From assembly GCA_947359465.1 (NCBI GenBank), contig OX375873.1:88024478-88088477 (forward strand): 64,000 nucleotides of DNA. Direction: 5' to 3'. Source of the DNA: Metellina segmentata. Taxonomy: Eukaryota; Arthropoda; Arachnida; Araneae; Tetragnathidae. Shown piece by piece: positions 10,527 through 20,219 of the stretch (position 1 is its first letter; the number at the start of each line of letters is the position of its first letter). The position numbers and the translations under genes are program-made. The notes beneath the pieces were generated by a model that did not search any database, was not told where the DNA came from, and worked only from the letters and a program-made list of their open reading frames with translations.

Positions 10527-11929
10527 TTAAGAATACCCATAATCTACAGTTTTTAGAAAGGCCTTTCTTAAGGTTGGCGAGTGGTGTTGGGTGAGGGGGA
10601 TAACGTGATCAGTATGGCTGCCGCGCCCACGTGTGACACTTTACTTACGAACCTCGCTTATCAACGAAGCGTCGGGTACAGCTACACTCTACGTTTATGA
10701 GCGGTGGCAACGAACTTGGCGATCTTTTTGGCTCACTTCTAGTAATGAGTTACGGTAGATTAAGGTAACCCATCTGTCTTTACGGTTGAAAAAAAAAGAG
10801 TTTGAAATAATTCTTTCCTTAGCGACTTTAGAAGTGCGCCAAAAAAAAAAAATTGCCAAGGCCGTTGCCACCGCTCATAAACATAGACTGTAGCTGTACC
10901 AAGCGTCGTAGAGCATTGTTTTCTTGTCAATTGCTCTAAAAAAATAGTTGTTTTATGCAATGCTAATATATTTCTTAAGTATAATAGTTTTCCTGATATT
11001 TAGATTGAAACGTACAGTTCATGAGTTTTTGTTTTGTTTCGTATTGAATGTTTAAAGCTCAACAACTCTTAAACCATAAAGAAAAGAAAAATAGATTGTT
11101 AGGATTAGAAAAAGGCCATAAACATGGGCTTTGGATGCATAACGCGATAGTAAATGGTTGTTATTGTCTTACTCTTGGAGCCAAGAACTTCTTTACCAGC
11201 CCTTTGTGGCAGGGATCTTGAGAGTCAACGCTGGCCTCTCTGATGTATTAGTATAGGCGTAATGTGTAGCATAATCACAAAAAAAGACTAAATAACAAAC
11301 AAATAAAGTAACAACTTTTTATGTACACTTCGTACATTGTATTGTACGTGTCTTCACAGTAGTATCAATGAACTTCTAAAAAATGTTTTTATAATTCTTT
11401 AACGTAATATTTATCTGCTAATTAACTGAAACTATTGCTAAATTTTAATAGTAGGTTAATGTTAATACAGTAAGTATAAATGATACAGAAGATCACAAGA
11501 CAATAACCGCCATTTACTATTTCGTTGTGTTTCCAAAGTCAATGTTTATGGCATTTTTCAAATCCTAATAATCTTAGAAACATTTGAAATCTTGTTTTTT
11601 TCCCCTTTTTTTAATGGTTAAAGAGTTGTAGAGCTTTAAACATTCACTACGAAACAAAAAAACCTCGTAAAATGTACGTTTCAGGCTAAATATCAGGACA
11701 ACTATTACATTTACGAAATATCTTGGTACTATATAAAACAATTGTTGTAATTGAAAAAAAAGAACAATGCTCGACGTCGCTTCGTTGAGGAGCTAGGTTC
11801 GTTTAAGTAATGTGTCACACGTTGGCGCGGCAGTCATATTGATTACGTCATTAATCGGCTCCTCCCCACCACCACTCGCCAACCTTAAGAAAGGCCTTTC
11901 TAAAAACTGTAGGTTATGAGTAATTTTAA
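10527..11929. mobile_element. Long-armed fold-back element with TTAA ends
   Basis: The left arm (10531 to about 11175) and right arm (about 11490 to 11925) are near-complements over roughly 430 bp once a nested insertion is removed. The shared outer part reads CTACAGTTTTTAGAAAGG, CCTTTCTTAAGGTTGGCG and AGTGGTG. Inner blocks near 10975-11170 match the complement of 11490-11770, for example CCTGATATTTAG and GTGAATGTTTAAAGCTC-like words. TTAA stands at both outer edges (10527-10530 and 11926-11929), the target of piggyBac and Kolobok-type transposases. The ~315 bp loop encodes no protein. It is non-autonomous, and the superfamily is unproven. Confidence 0.75.
10675..10900. mobile_element. Nested 226 bp MITE with perfect 8 bp target duplication
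   Basis: The insertion is flanked by identical AAGCGTCG copies (10667-10674 and 10901-10908). It has ~46 bp terminal inverted repeats that begin GGTACAGCTACA and include TTTATGAGCGGTGGCAACG. The opposite arm of the host fold-back element has the uninterrupted sequence with a single copy of the target, which confirms the insertion. An 8 bp duplication fits hAT. GG-starting TIRs with 8-9 bp duplications also occur in Merlin. There is an A-run at about 10842-10852 inside. Confidence 0.85.
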
Positions 11930-11954
11930 GCACAAAGTTTATGGTAAACTCGGG

Positions 11955-12258
11955 GTAAATAAAAGTGGTCTAACTCTTGGTTTGTTGGTTTCGAGTTTGG
12001 AACTCAATCCAACCAAGGAACATCGTGTATGTGGGGGCTAGTGAATGTTCGATGAGTCGTGGCCTCAAATATACTCCCGTTGGCAAGGTGTGAAAGTTTG
12101 TAGAGTGAGTTGCCAGCTCAGATGTTTACGTTATGATATGACCATGGTTCAAAATGACGAGGTATACCCTTCAGATATTTCTCTAGGGGATTGATCTCGG
12201 ACCATCGACAATAGCTCGTTGTATTGCTGCTGTGCGTCGCAAATTGAACTACCTTAAA
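11955..12258 (+). repeat. SINE-A copy, near full length
   Basis: A degraded tRNA-like head (GAACTCAATCCAACCAAGG near 12000) is followed by CCAGCTCAGATG, CATGGTTCAAAATGACGAGG and GATTGATCTCGGACC. The 3' end is CTCGTTGTATTGCTGCTGTGCG. It starts about 25 bp after the fold-back element. Confidence 0.7.
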
Positions 12259-13240
12259 TGGTTCTTTAATTTTTCGAGTTGGAAATAAACTATGCATTAC
12301 ATATATCCTACTATTCTATCTGCATAAGTTTTTTCAAACCAAAAGGAAATGTGAGTATAGAGGGTAGAAAGTTATTGCAAATCTGAAATAAATCTTCACT
12401 TTGTCTAATCGCGACTCATATCGCTTCAGAGTTAGATCGATTAAATTTATGTATACGTCTGGTTATCTTCTCTGTCGTATAATGCCTTAATCGTTTATTA
12501 TCATACTCTAGTTCTCAAGGGACTTGCATCAACACCAGTTTTTACGGGACCCGAAAATGTTAATATCCCCAATAAAAGTTTATCAATTACGTACTAATAG
12601 TTATGTTTTAAAAAGATAGATTAAAAGTCCTTAAAGAATTATCGTATTTTAACAATTTAATCAGATGTTTATACTAGTGGATTCAGGAATTAAGTGTTCA
12701 TTTCATATCTAACCCTCAATAGCGATTTCTATACTAAGAAACTAGGTTAGACCAAATGATCAAAATATTGTATTCGTTTCAGTATATAATTTGAAGTTCT
12801 TCTTAGTATCGCTTACGAATCTTTTGGGAAAAGTAAGATGGATTATTATTTACATTCTCACTTTGACGACATAGTCCAATAGTGGTTTTGAAAATAATGA
12901 GCTCTTGAAAGTTAGGTGTTTAATGAAGACCTATAAATTGGTTAGTACTTCCCTTCGGATATAGAATAACATAGTAGATATTGTTGACTGATAAATCCTT
13001 TTGTACGGTTAGTAGTAGAACATGTGTACATTGTGGTAATATCTTTTAACTTAATATATAATATCTAAGAACCTTTGATTATTGACCTTGAAAAGTAATG
13101 AAATCATTGAAATATTGGAAATTAGGCTTTGATGGTCTATTATTGGTTAAAAACTTTCTTTTGACGCGTAGAAAAACAAAGAAAAGTTGGTCATTAAATG
13201 CTTCAAAAGTAACAGCATTAAAAAGTTCATTATTGCTTGA
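12259..13240. other. No recognised gene
   Basis: AT-rich sequence with short ORFs only. I saw nothing supported in it. Confidence 0.4.
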
Positions 13241-13560
13241 TAATAACCTTTAGAGGGAGAGTATTGAAAGGGGTTGTTGATTGCCAAATTCTTTTGTAGG
13301 GAAAGTATCAAAGGGGGTTTACTGTCGATTCATAAAAACCTCAGGATGAAGTCATATTGGATGTCTACTGTTGAAGTAACTAACAGATACTTTTAAAGGA
13401 GATATATTATTGGTTAATGTATTGTCATTGGAGGGAAGGTATTATAAGCCATCTCTTGTTGAAGTAACTATGGAACTGTGCAAAGGAGATCTATTGTTGG
13501 TTAATCAATATTATTGGAGGGATAGCTCTGACAGATACATTGTTGCTGTAATTTTCTTTC
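13241..13560. repeat. Degenerate tandem repeat, period about 100 bp
   Basis: The words GTTGAAGTAACTA, AAAGGAGATCTATTGTTGGTTAAT and ATTGGAGGGA recur two to three times in the same order, each cycle about 100 bp long. Copies differ at many positions. The limits are approximate. Confidence 0.45.
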
Positions 13561-13739
13561 TAGGGGAATGTAACTAATGTACTATTACATTATCGTATGA
13601 AGAATTAGCAAATAAACTATTATAGGTCTATACCTTGTTATTAAATTTCTTTGCTTGGTAAGTTAGAAAAAGCCTATTGTTGCCATACTTTTGGAGGGAT
13701 ATATTTTAAAGGTTTTATCCAATATAGATTAATTTTCCA

Positions 13740-14005
13740 AGTGGTTTTGACGAGATATTTAGTCCATCAAGGTATGATACATTTTTCTAATGAAGAGATA
13801 TCTCGTAATCATGGTATTGCAGATTTTTTAATGACGAGATCAATATCTGGTCCATTTTTTCTAATGGCGAGGTATTTGGTCAATCAAGATCTGGTCAGGT
13901 TTTCTAAAGACGAAAGGTACCTCGTCTGGGTCATCACGAGGAGGATCAATGAACAATTGGATGACCTTTGGCCATTTGAGGATTATGAAGATATATTGTT
14001 ACATT
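13740..14005. repeat. ACGAGATATCTCGT palindrome-repeat family, copy 2
   Basis: Successive units read GACGAGATATTTAGTCCATCAAGG, GAAGAGATATCTCGTAATCATGG, GACGAGATCAATATCTGGTCC and GGCGAGGTATTTGGTCAATC, then GGTACCTCGTC. The spacing is about 40-50 bp. The right edge carries ATCACGAGGAGG, a degraded form of the family's CCACTTGGAGG end. A 122-codon ORF (13651-14019) is a by-product of these repeats and is not a gene. Confidence 0.6.
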
Positions 14006-14226
14006 ATGATGGTTATTGAACTATAAAAGAAAGTGGCATTTTGAGATAATGTTACCTTCTTGTCTCTACGGTACCCTCATGCATAATAAAACATGTTTAT
14101 AACCATCTCCACCAATTATATATCTCAAAAAGATCTACAAAATCGGAATGACAAATATTTTGGTCTGTTTACACCGTTGCCGCTTGAGGCTGAAGGTCGA
14201 TGCTGTGTCATACAGTGTGAATCTGT

Positions 14227-14499
14227 TTACGAGTTCGAATTCCAATAAACACGAGCCTTCTCCCAATCATTTCCTTCCGAGGAGAGAAAGTTTCCGAACT
14301 TCGCTCTCAAGGTAAATATCTGTTTCGGAATTTTGATCGACTTAAAGTTTTCCGAAAGCTTGAACTCGTATTGAAAAATGAAGTCCAGTTGTGGCAACAC
14401 AGATCGAAGCTGTTGAATATTGGAAACGTCATTCCACTTTGTTCGGATGGGTGGATGAGTTCTTATGGCACACAAACGTAGCCATACTTCTACAAGCAC
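14227..14499 (-). CDS. Unrecognised 90-codon ORF, possible terminal exon
   Basis: On the minus strand an open frame of about 90 codons ends in TAA at 14227. The DNA is GC-richer than its flanks. The protein is mixed and non-repetitive, for example QLRSVLPQLDFIFQYEFKLS and GNDWEKARVYWNS near the C-terminus. The ORF has no ATG near its start. A splice-acceptor-like tract (pyrimidine-rich, ending CTTGTAG) lies at the 5' edge near 14490, so it could be a last coding exon of a gene lying at higher coordinates. I recognise no domain, and no companion exon was found. A relic of an unidentified element is the alternative. Confidence 0.3.
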   Translation of the reverse strand: MLVEVWLRLCAIRTHPPIRTKWNDVSNIQQLRSVLPQLDFIFQYEFKLSENFKSIKIPKQIFTLRAKFGNFLSSEGNDWEKARVYWNSNS

Positions 14500-15054
14500 A
14501 GAGTGAACTCAATATAAATTATATCTCATTAAACTTTTAAAGTAACACATAAGCTGTAAAATATAACATTTAATAGGTTGAGAATGTTGTGTCAAGTAAT
14601 GTGCAATCAAGTCAAAATATTAATCTTTAAGTATAGTTTATGAAAACATTGTCGATGGGAAAGCATCTGCCTAAAGCTTTTTCAAATCTACACACGTCCG
14701 AAAGTTAAGGATTATGTAATCCAGAATGATCACTGAATGGACCGAAGTACCTGAAATAACAAACGAATATTGCACAAGGCATGTGGAATGAAATAAGAAC
14801 ACCCAAATGCTCCGTGGTGCTACTGGGTATTAAAAAATTAAAAAATGCTTAGTTCTACACATTTTAAATCTAAACACCGGTTAAGGTACTAAACAACACT
14901 TCCTACAAATACACTAAGACCGCATTGGAGTAGCGATAGCAGCTATTTATTATTGATGCGATTTGGACGAAATAACTGGGGGATGACTGGACTGATTTCA
15001 AGGACTGCCATAGAATTCCCGGTAATAGAATTGCAAATTCTTAAAACAGTACCT

Positions 15055-15304
15055 TTAAGCTTTTGACTACAGCTATAGATATACCAGGCCAGATTCTTTA
15101 TTGGCACGATTCTTATGACTTTTAAAGTACAACTGCTGTTCTGTCCGTAGTCTAAAGGTTAACTTTTAGAATACGACTGGAACAGCAGTTGTACCTTGAT
15201 CACACCAAGAAAAAATTTAGACTACGTCCGGCGGTACAGCAGTTGTACCTTGAAAGTTATAAAAGTCGCTCCAGGTATATCTATAGCCGTAGTCTAAAAG
15301 TTAA
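15055..15304. mobile_element. TTAA-flanked palindromic MITE
   Basis: TTAA stands at both edges (15055-15058 and 15301-15304). The ends are inverted repeats: left GACTACAGCTATAGATATACC, and the complement of the right end GACTACGGCTATAGATATACC. Inside, the word ACAGCAGTTGTACCTTGA occurs twice directly and once inverted. A second palindrome is centred on GTTAAC near 15160. The element therefore looks like inverted and direct copies of one ~80 bp arm. No protein is encoded. The stretch from 14500 to 15054 shows nothing recognised. Confidence 0.7.
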
Positions 15305-15624
15305 GTCACATTTTCTCGCTTCAGAACTCTATTGGGATGGTCATCAATAGGTAGTTTTATTAGCGTCAGACTGAAGCAACACAACGGGCTATTGGCGACT
15401 AGGCTGGTCGTCGATTAATGCCCAGTGACTGACGTAGGCTAAATTAAAAAAAATTGAACGTTGTATTCCTTAGTTATTGCGACAGTAACTATATTCTTTT
15501 TGCTTTGCTATAAGCAACCTAATAGGGAATGTGCTGGTCTCTGACCATTATGCCATGCCTCCACAAAATGCATTCATGCTTTTCACAAAGATGCCTAAGT
15601 GCCTTGGAGTGTAACATTATCCCT

Positions 15625-15832
15625 ACACGTGATTTCTACGAGATATCTCGTCCATCAAGATCTGACCAAATTCACTGATGGCGATATATCTCGTCATCAA
15701 AACATTGCAGGTTTTTTTAGCGATGTCTAGATCAAGATCTGGTCAAGTTTTTTTCAAATGACGAGATATATCGTCTTTGTCGGTTAGTTTAGACAATGAC
15801 AAAACACCTTGTCAAGGCAACCACCAGGAGGT
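15625..15832. repeat. ACGAGATATCTCGT palindrome-repeat family, copy 3
   Basis: Units are TACGAGATATCTCGTCC (a perfect 14 bp palindrome near 15638), GGCGATATATCTCGTC and GACGAGATATATCGTC. They are separated by ATCAAGATCTGACCAAATT-type spacers. The right edge is CAACCACCAGGAGGTTTA, an inverted form of the left edge seen at 8015 and 38525. Confidence 0.65.
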
Positions 15833-17676
15833 TTATTAATAGAAAAAGGAAGGGCTGTTGTCCTCACGCTATTCACCATAGTGTAACTACTTTACGTATG
15901 AAATAATTGTAATGAATAAAGGTGCTGTATTATGACTGTTATTGAGCCTACACTTATCGTGTATTTAGTCATTTTTAACCGGTTGGCTAAAACAGGATAC
16001 ATAGGACCTTTTCTCAGAAAAACGGGACTGATATGCTATTTCGCAGTAATTTCACAAAATGTTCCCCGCGTATGGGTTTTTTTATTACTACACGCTGATA
16101 TTCAAAGTAGTTTTATATTACTTTTCTCTGTTTACATTAAGTTTACAAATGTTTAGTCCCCTTTCCAAGCTGTGAACCATGTGTTTTGGCGACAATCTGT
16201 CGGCGATCTAGTATATATTTTTCTAAAGGTTTGGAATGTCTGATCTTTACTCACGCTAAGCATTGAATAAGGACATATGGTTAGTTTCTTTTCTGATAGA
16301 AAATACCGAAGATGAATCAAAGACACGATATCGCTCACTCACAAAGGGATCTCGAAAGGAGTGCAGACTGGATGAAACAGTTTCAGGAAATAGTGAATGT
16401 GGCTGTTCTCAAAATGAAGTATATTTGTCATCTAATAAAGATGGGAAAAGTAGCAGCCATTTTAATTATAAATAAGTTGAAACATAGATGCCCGGATTTT
16501 GTAAAAGCAGTATGTGGAAAATGCACCTGATGTACGGATTGCTTCAATAACGAGTGCAAAAACAAAAGTTCTATCAAAAACAGGTTAACTTGATATACAT
16601 TTTTAATTTGAATAATCACAACATTAAGGCATATAAACTTAATAATTGAAATAACCGGTGATATTAAGTATTAATTGTGTTATTGATATTATTCACACAA
16701 ACCGAATATTATTCTGAACAAAACAGCCATTCCTCAAAAATTCACACGCCTAAAAAGCTATAACGTGTCGTGTGGAAATCTATACGCGCCATTTTTTACG
16801 AATTTGCTGAAAAAGGACCACGAAGTTATTACTCCATTAAACTATTGATGCTTAACTGATTCCATTTACTACCCGAAGCTGTTATGCCGTTCACTCAGCA
16901 CGTTAATGCTATTAAGAAATCGATCCAGTACTTTCTGTTGCCATGGCCGTTAATGTGGTCATAAAGACTTCATTCGTGTACTCGCAGTTGATGGAACAAG
17001 AATCTGATGCCTAGACGTCAATACTTCGTCCGTAACAATTATTTGCTTTGATGTATGATGAGTGTAATGGATATTTAATCTTATTACAGGTCCTGGGAAA
17101 TCCTTTGAAAATAATTGTGATGTATTTGCCATTACTTCCTCGCTGAGGCGATTCTGTTTGATTATAGATTATGAAAAGCTAGTCATGTGGATTATAGTAT
17201 CTTTTAAAGGCTTGCAAGATTTCCCAGAGTGTTTCTGAATGGATCAAACTGAATTGGTAATAGCTATTTTATAAAGTCAAATAATTAATCTTTACTAGCA
17301 CAATTTGAAAAATAACCATTCTATCAACAAATTTGTTCTTCTGTACATATCTTACAGGGAATTTGTAAGTTTTTTTTGTCAGAAACGATTGAGGCTAAGA
17401 TAGTGATTGTTAGGAATTTCTTGCCAAAACACCTTGATGATGAATAAAGGTTAGTTGGTTGTTGAATTAGAATGGCACTGAAGAATCACAAGGGCAATTG
17501 GCTACGGTTATTTTAAATAAAATGTTATCTATCTTAGAAATACTGCAAAGACCTTGCGTCTTTGAGGATACCAAGACGTTATGGAACCAATTCACTTTTT
17601 AACAATAAGCTGAGTCTATTGAACAGTTTTCGTTTTTAAATGACGTACTTTTAGATAGTCTCAATAATTTGCTACC
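15833..17676. other. No recognised gene
   Basis: Several 60-74 codon ORFs (for example near 15932-16156 and 16312-16530) overlap ORFs in other frames and show no known motif. No repeat family was recognised. Confidence 0.4.
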
Positions 17677-17975
17677 TGGGTCCGTTGTAGGAAGCGTTCG
17701 GGATTAACAAACGCTAGGTTTCGAGTTTGAAACTAGTTCCAGCCAAACACCGTTTGATACATATGGGCTGGTGAATCAGTCGTTGCCTCAAATGTACTCA
17801 TGTTCACGTGGTGTGAATGATTAGAGAGTGGGCAGCCAGCTCAGGTGTTGACCTCGTCATCTGATCGTGGTTCAAAAATACGAAGTGTCCTTCGATCGAC
17901 CATCGATTACCCCGGACCGTCGTCAATAACCCGTTGTGTTTTGTCCCGTTCGATGTTAAAAAATTACCTACTTAC
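17677..17975 (+). repeat. SINE-A copy, near full length
   Basis: A degraded tRNA-like head near 17680-17745 is followed by GTGAATCAGTCGTTGCCTC, AGAGAGTGGGCAGCCAGC and GACCTCGTCATCTGATCG. The 3' end is ACCCGTTGTGTTTTG. The match to the other copies is good over the last 150 bp. Confidence 0.7.
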
Positions 17976-18232
17976 GTATACTTACACTAACCTACTTTCT
18001 GAGCCTCTAGTTTACTTTATTTACAATTCCGAGTTCTGGCTTGTAAATGTATGAGAAGTTACGTACCATTTTAATTTCTTTGTAATATATTTTTTTTAAT
18101 TACAATAGATAAGTTTTGGAAATGTACTTGTTTTTAAATGACGAGCAAGACATTCACGTGCTTATCTTTAATCGTTCTATGTTGCTATTGATAGAATAAA
18201 ATTCTCAGTAAAGTTCCAGTTATTACAACAAA

Positions 18233-18872
18233 CTAGGGGGCCTGCCCCCGGCTCGCTAGCACTCGCCAACCCCCGGAGGATTGCTTCGCAATCCTCATTG
18301 GTTCGTTGCGCGAACCTATGCTCGCTTCGCTCGCATCAATGAAGACATGTGTCCTAGCAGAAAAAATTTACAAAATACGATACTCCAAAAAAATATTTTT
18401 CAAACCTAAATTTGCTGTATTACAGAAAATATAAACAGTACCCTGAAATCAGAATTAAAATGAAAACTTTGAGCAAATATTGAGTCGAAATGTGAGCGCC
18501 GCTTTGGAAATTGAATACCCAGTATGTTGTTTGTGTACATTTCCAACGCTCTCGAGTCACCCACACTTTTGCATTGAGTTTGTTGTCGAAAGTTATAGTG
18601 CAAGCGTCTTGTTGAACTATAATTGTCGTCCTTGAAAAGGACGTTTTTTAAATGGCACTGAAATGATCCTCCGCTTTCTTTGATTTCTAATTATAAACTG
18701 CAACAGATCGACTAAAATTATTTTTTTTTAAATAAAATGTCATCCGATAACGCTATAAATTCAACTGAGGCGCGTGGCTTCGTGGTAAACAAACAATCGT
18801 ACAATGTTGCCAAAACGCGATAACAAATAACGTCTTTTTTGCGTGCCACGTAAGAGAATTATATATATAGAT
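18233..18872 (+). mobile_element. CTAG...AGAT repeat with GC-rich hairpin head, copy 1
   Basis: It starts CTAGGGGGCCTGCCCCCGG and ends ATATATATAGAT. The first ~105 bp is unusually GC-rich and holds successive hairpins: GGGGG/CCCCC at 18236-18249, a perfect 8 bp stem AGGATTGC/GCAATCCT at 18277-18295, and GGTTCG/CGAACC at 18300-18316. The direct repeat CGCTTCGCTCGC follows. The rest is AT-rich, with short ORFs only. Elements at 32935 and 37355 share the CTAG start and the AGAT end. I take it for a non-autonomous, probably RTE-related retroelement, but the class is uncertain. Confidence 0.5.
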
Positions 18873-18887
18873 TGTAGTTCCGTCGGG

Positions 18888-19025
18888 ATCTCGTCATTTG
18901 ACCATGGTTCAAAATTACGAGGTGCTGTCCTCGGAATTTTTTCTTCGAGATTGATTCCGCACTGTCGCCAATATCCCGTTATGTTGCTCCAGTGGGACTT
19001 TAATTAAATACTTACCTACCTACTA
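18888..19025 (+). repeat. SINE-A 3' half
   Basis: Begins TCGTCATTTGACCATGG and continues AAAATTACGAGGTGCTGTCC to the 3' end CCAGTGGGACTTTAATTAA. The head is missing, so it is 5'-truncated in the manner of a retroposed copy. It abuts the CTAG...AGAT element. Confidence 0.7.
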
Positions 19026-20219
19026 TACATTGCTAAAACGTACCGTACGATAAAAAAGATTATTATATTTTCTAAACACTCTTTTAACCCTCTGAGTGCC
19101 TATAGATTCTAGAATAGTGTAGTACTGGTTTCACCAAGTCACCACATCTCTCGGTCGAAAGAATATTAAGGTAATTTACAATGGTCAAGCAGGTTAAAAC
19201 TGGTTAGAAGTCATGCAGGGAAGACTTCTTTACAAGCATAACGGATGTAGGCCTGTGAAACCATCCAAAGGGTTGATATTTTTGTATTGGAATATACTTT
19301 GATGACAAAGTGCAATATTCTTTTCTTGTTATTTATAGGACAATATTTAATACAAAGAAAACATAAATTCATTTTCCCATAAATTTATTTTTAATATTGC
19401 GTTAAATCCATGTGTGGTTAAGAATTATGTTTCTGCTTCTAAGTTTGCTATGTGGAGATTGTATAATTAGAGAGATAATAAGAAAGTTGTCTCGATATCT
19501 TGAGTTATGTTAGACAATATTAAAGGTTTTATTTATTTAAAGATTTTTCTCATTGTGAAAATGTATTCCAATTAAACATTCTTCTATATTTATTGAAGTA
19601 GTATTGATATAAAATTCAATATTTGACGAGTAATAAAAAGTGTTATATTTCCCAATGAAAGAAATGTGTAGGTAAACGGGAAAATTATATCAATTTTTAA
19701 ATAAAAAAATATTTGTTTATTATAACATCAAATATTTATTTATTTTTTTAGACCTCTTATTCTAAAAGAAGATTAATAGGGAGAGCAGTTAGCTACAAAA
19801 TTGATAAAATCAAATTTTCAGCTCAATTAAAGGAAATTATTGACGTAACAAACTTAGGGGATTAAATATTAAAATATACGTTGTTATTTTTATGTCATCT
19901 ATAACACAGTACAACACATAATTTGGCGCCGGCGTTTTATAAACTGGTTTTATGTGTAGTTAATGTGCTGAAAACAAATATGAAGTTAGTTTTTCCCCAT
20001 CAGCTGTTGTTGTTGAGATATGACAGTAGGATATTTACGTTAACACATTAAATTAGGCTTATGGTATAGGCGTTAAATTAAAAAAAATTTCTTTATAAAT
20101 ATTGTAAAACGTTTTAATTATTGAAAAAACGCAGCAACACTACTGTAAATCTACCATAGATTAATTAAAATTAGAAATGAGAATAATAAAATAAAAACAA
20201 TAGGAAAAGTTAATTTTTT
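19026..20219. other. AT-rich unique sequence, no recognised gene
   Basis: Short ORFs only. Nothing was recognised. Confidence 0.4.

Noticed and set aside
13651..14019. 122-codon plus-strand ORF
   Set aside because: It is the translation of successive palindrome-family units (repeated TRYLVHQ-like words), not a gene.
8015..15832. Regularly repeated palindromes as a CRISPR-like array
   Set aside because: Spacers between palindromes are themselves similar, copies are degenerate, the DNA is eukaryotic, and there are no cas genes.
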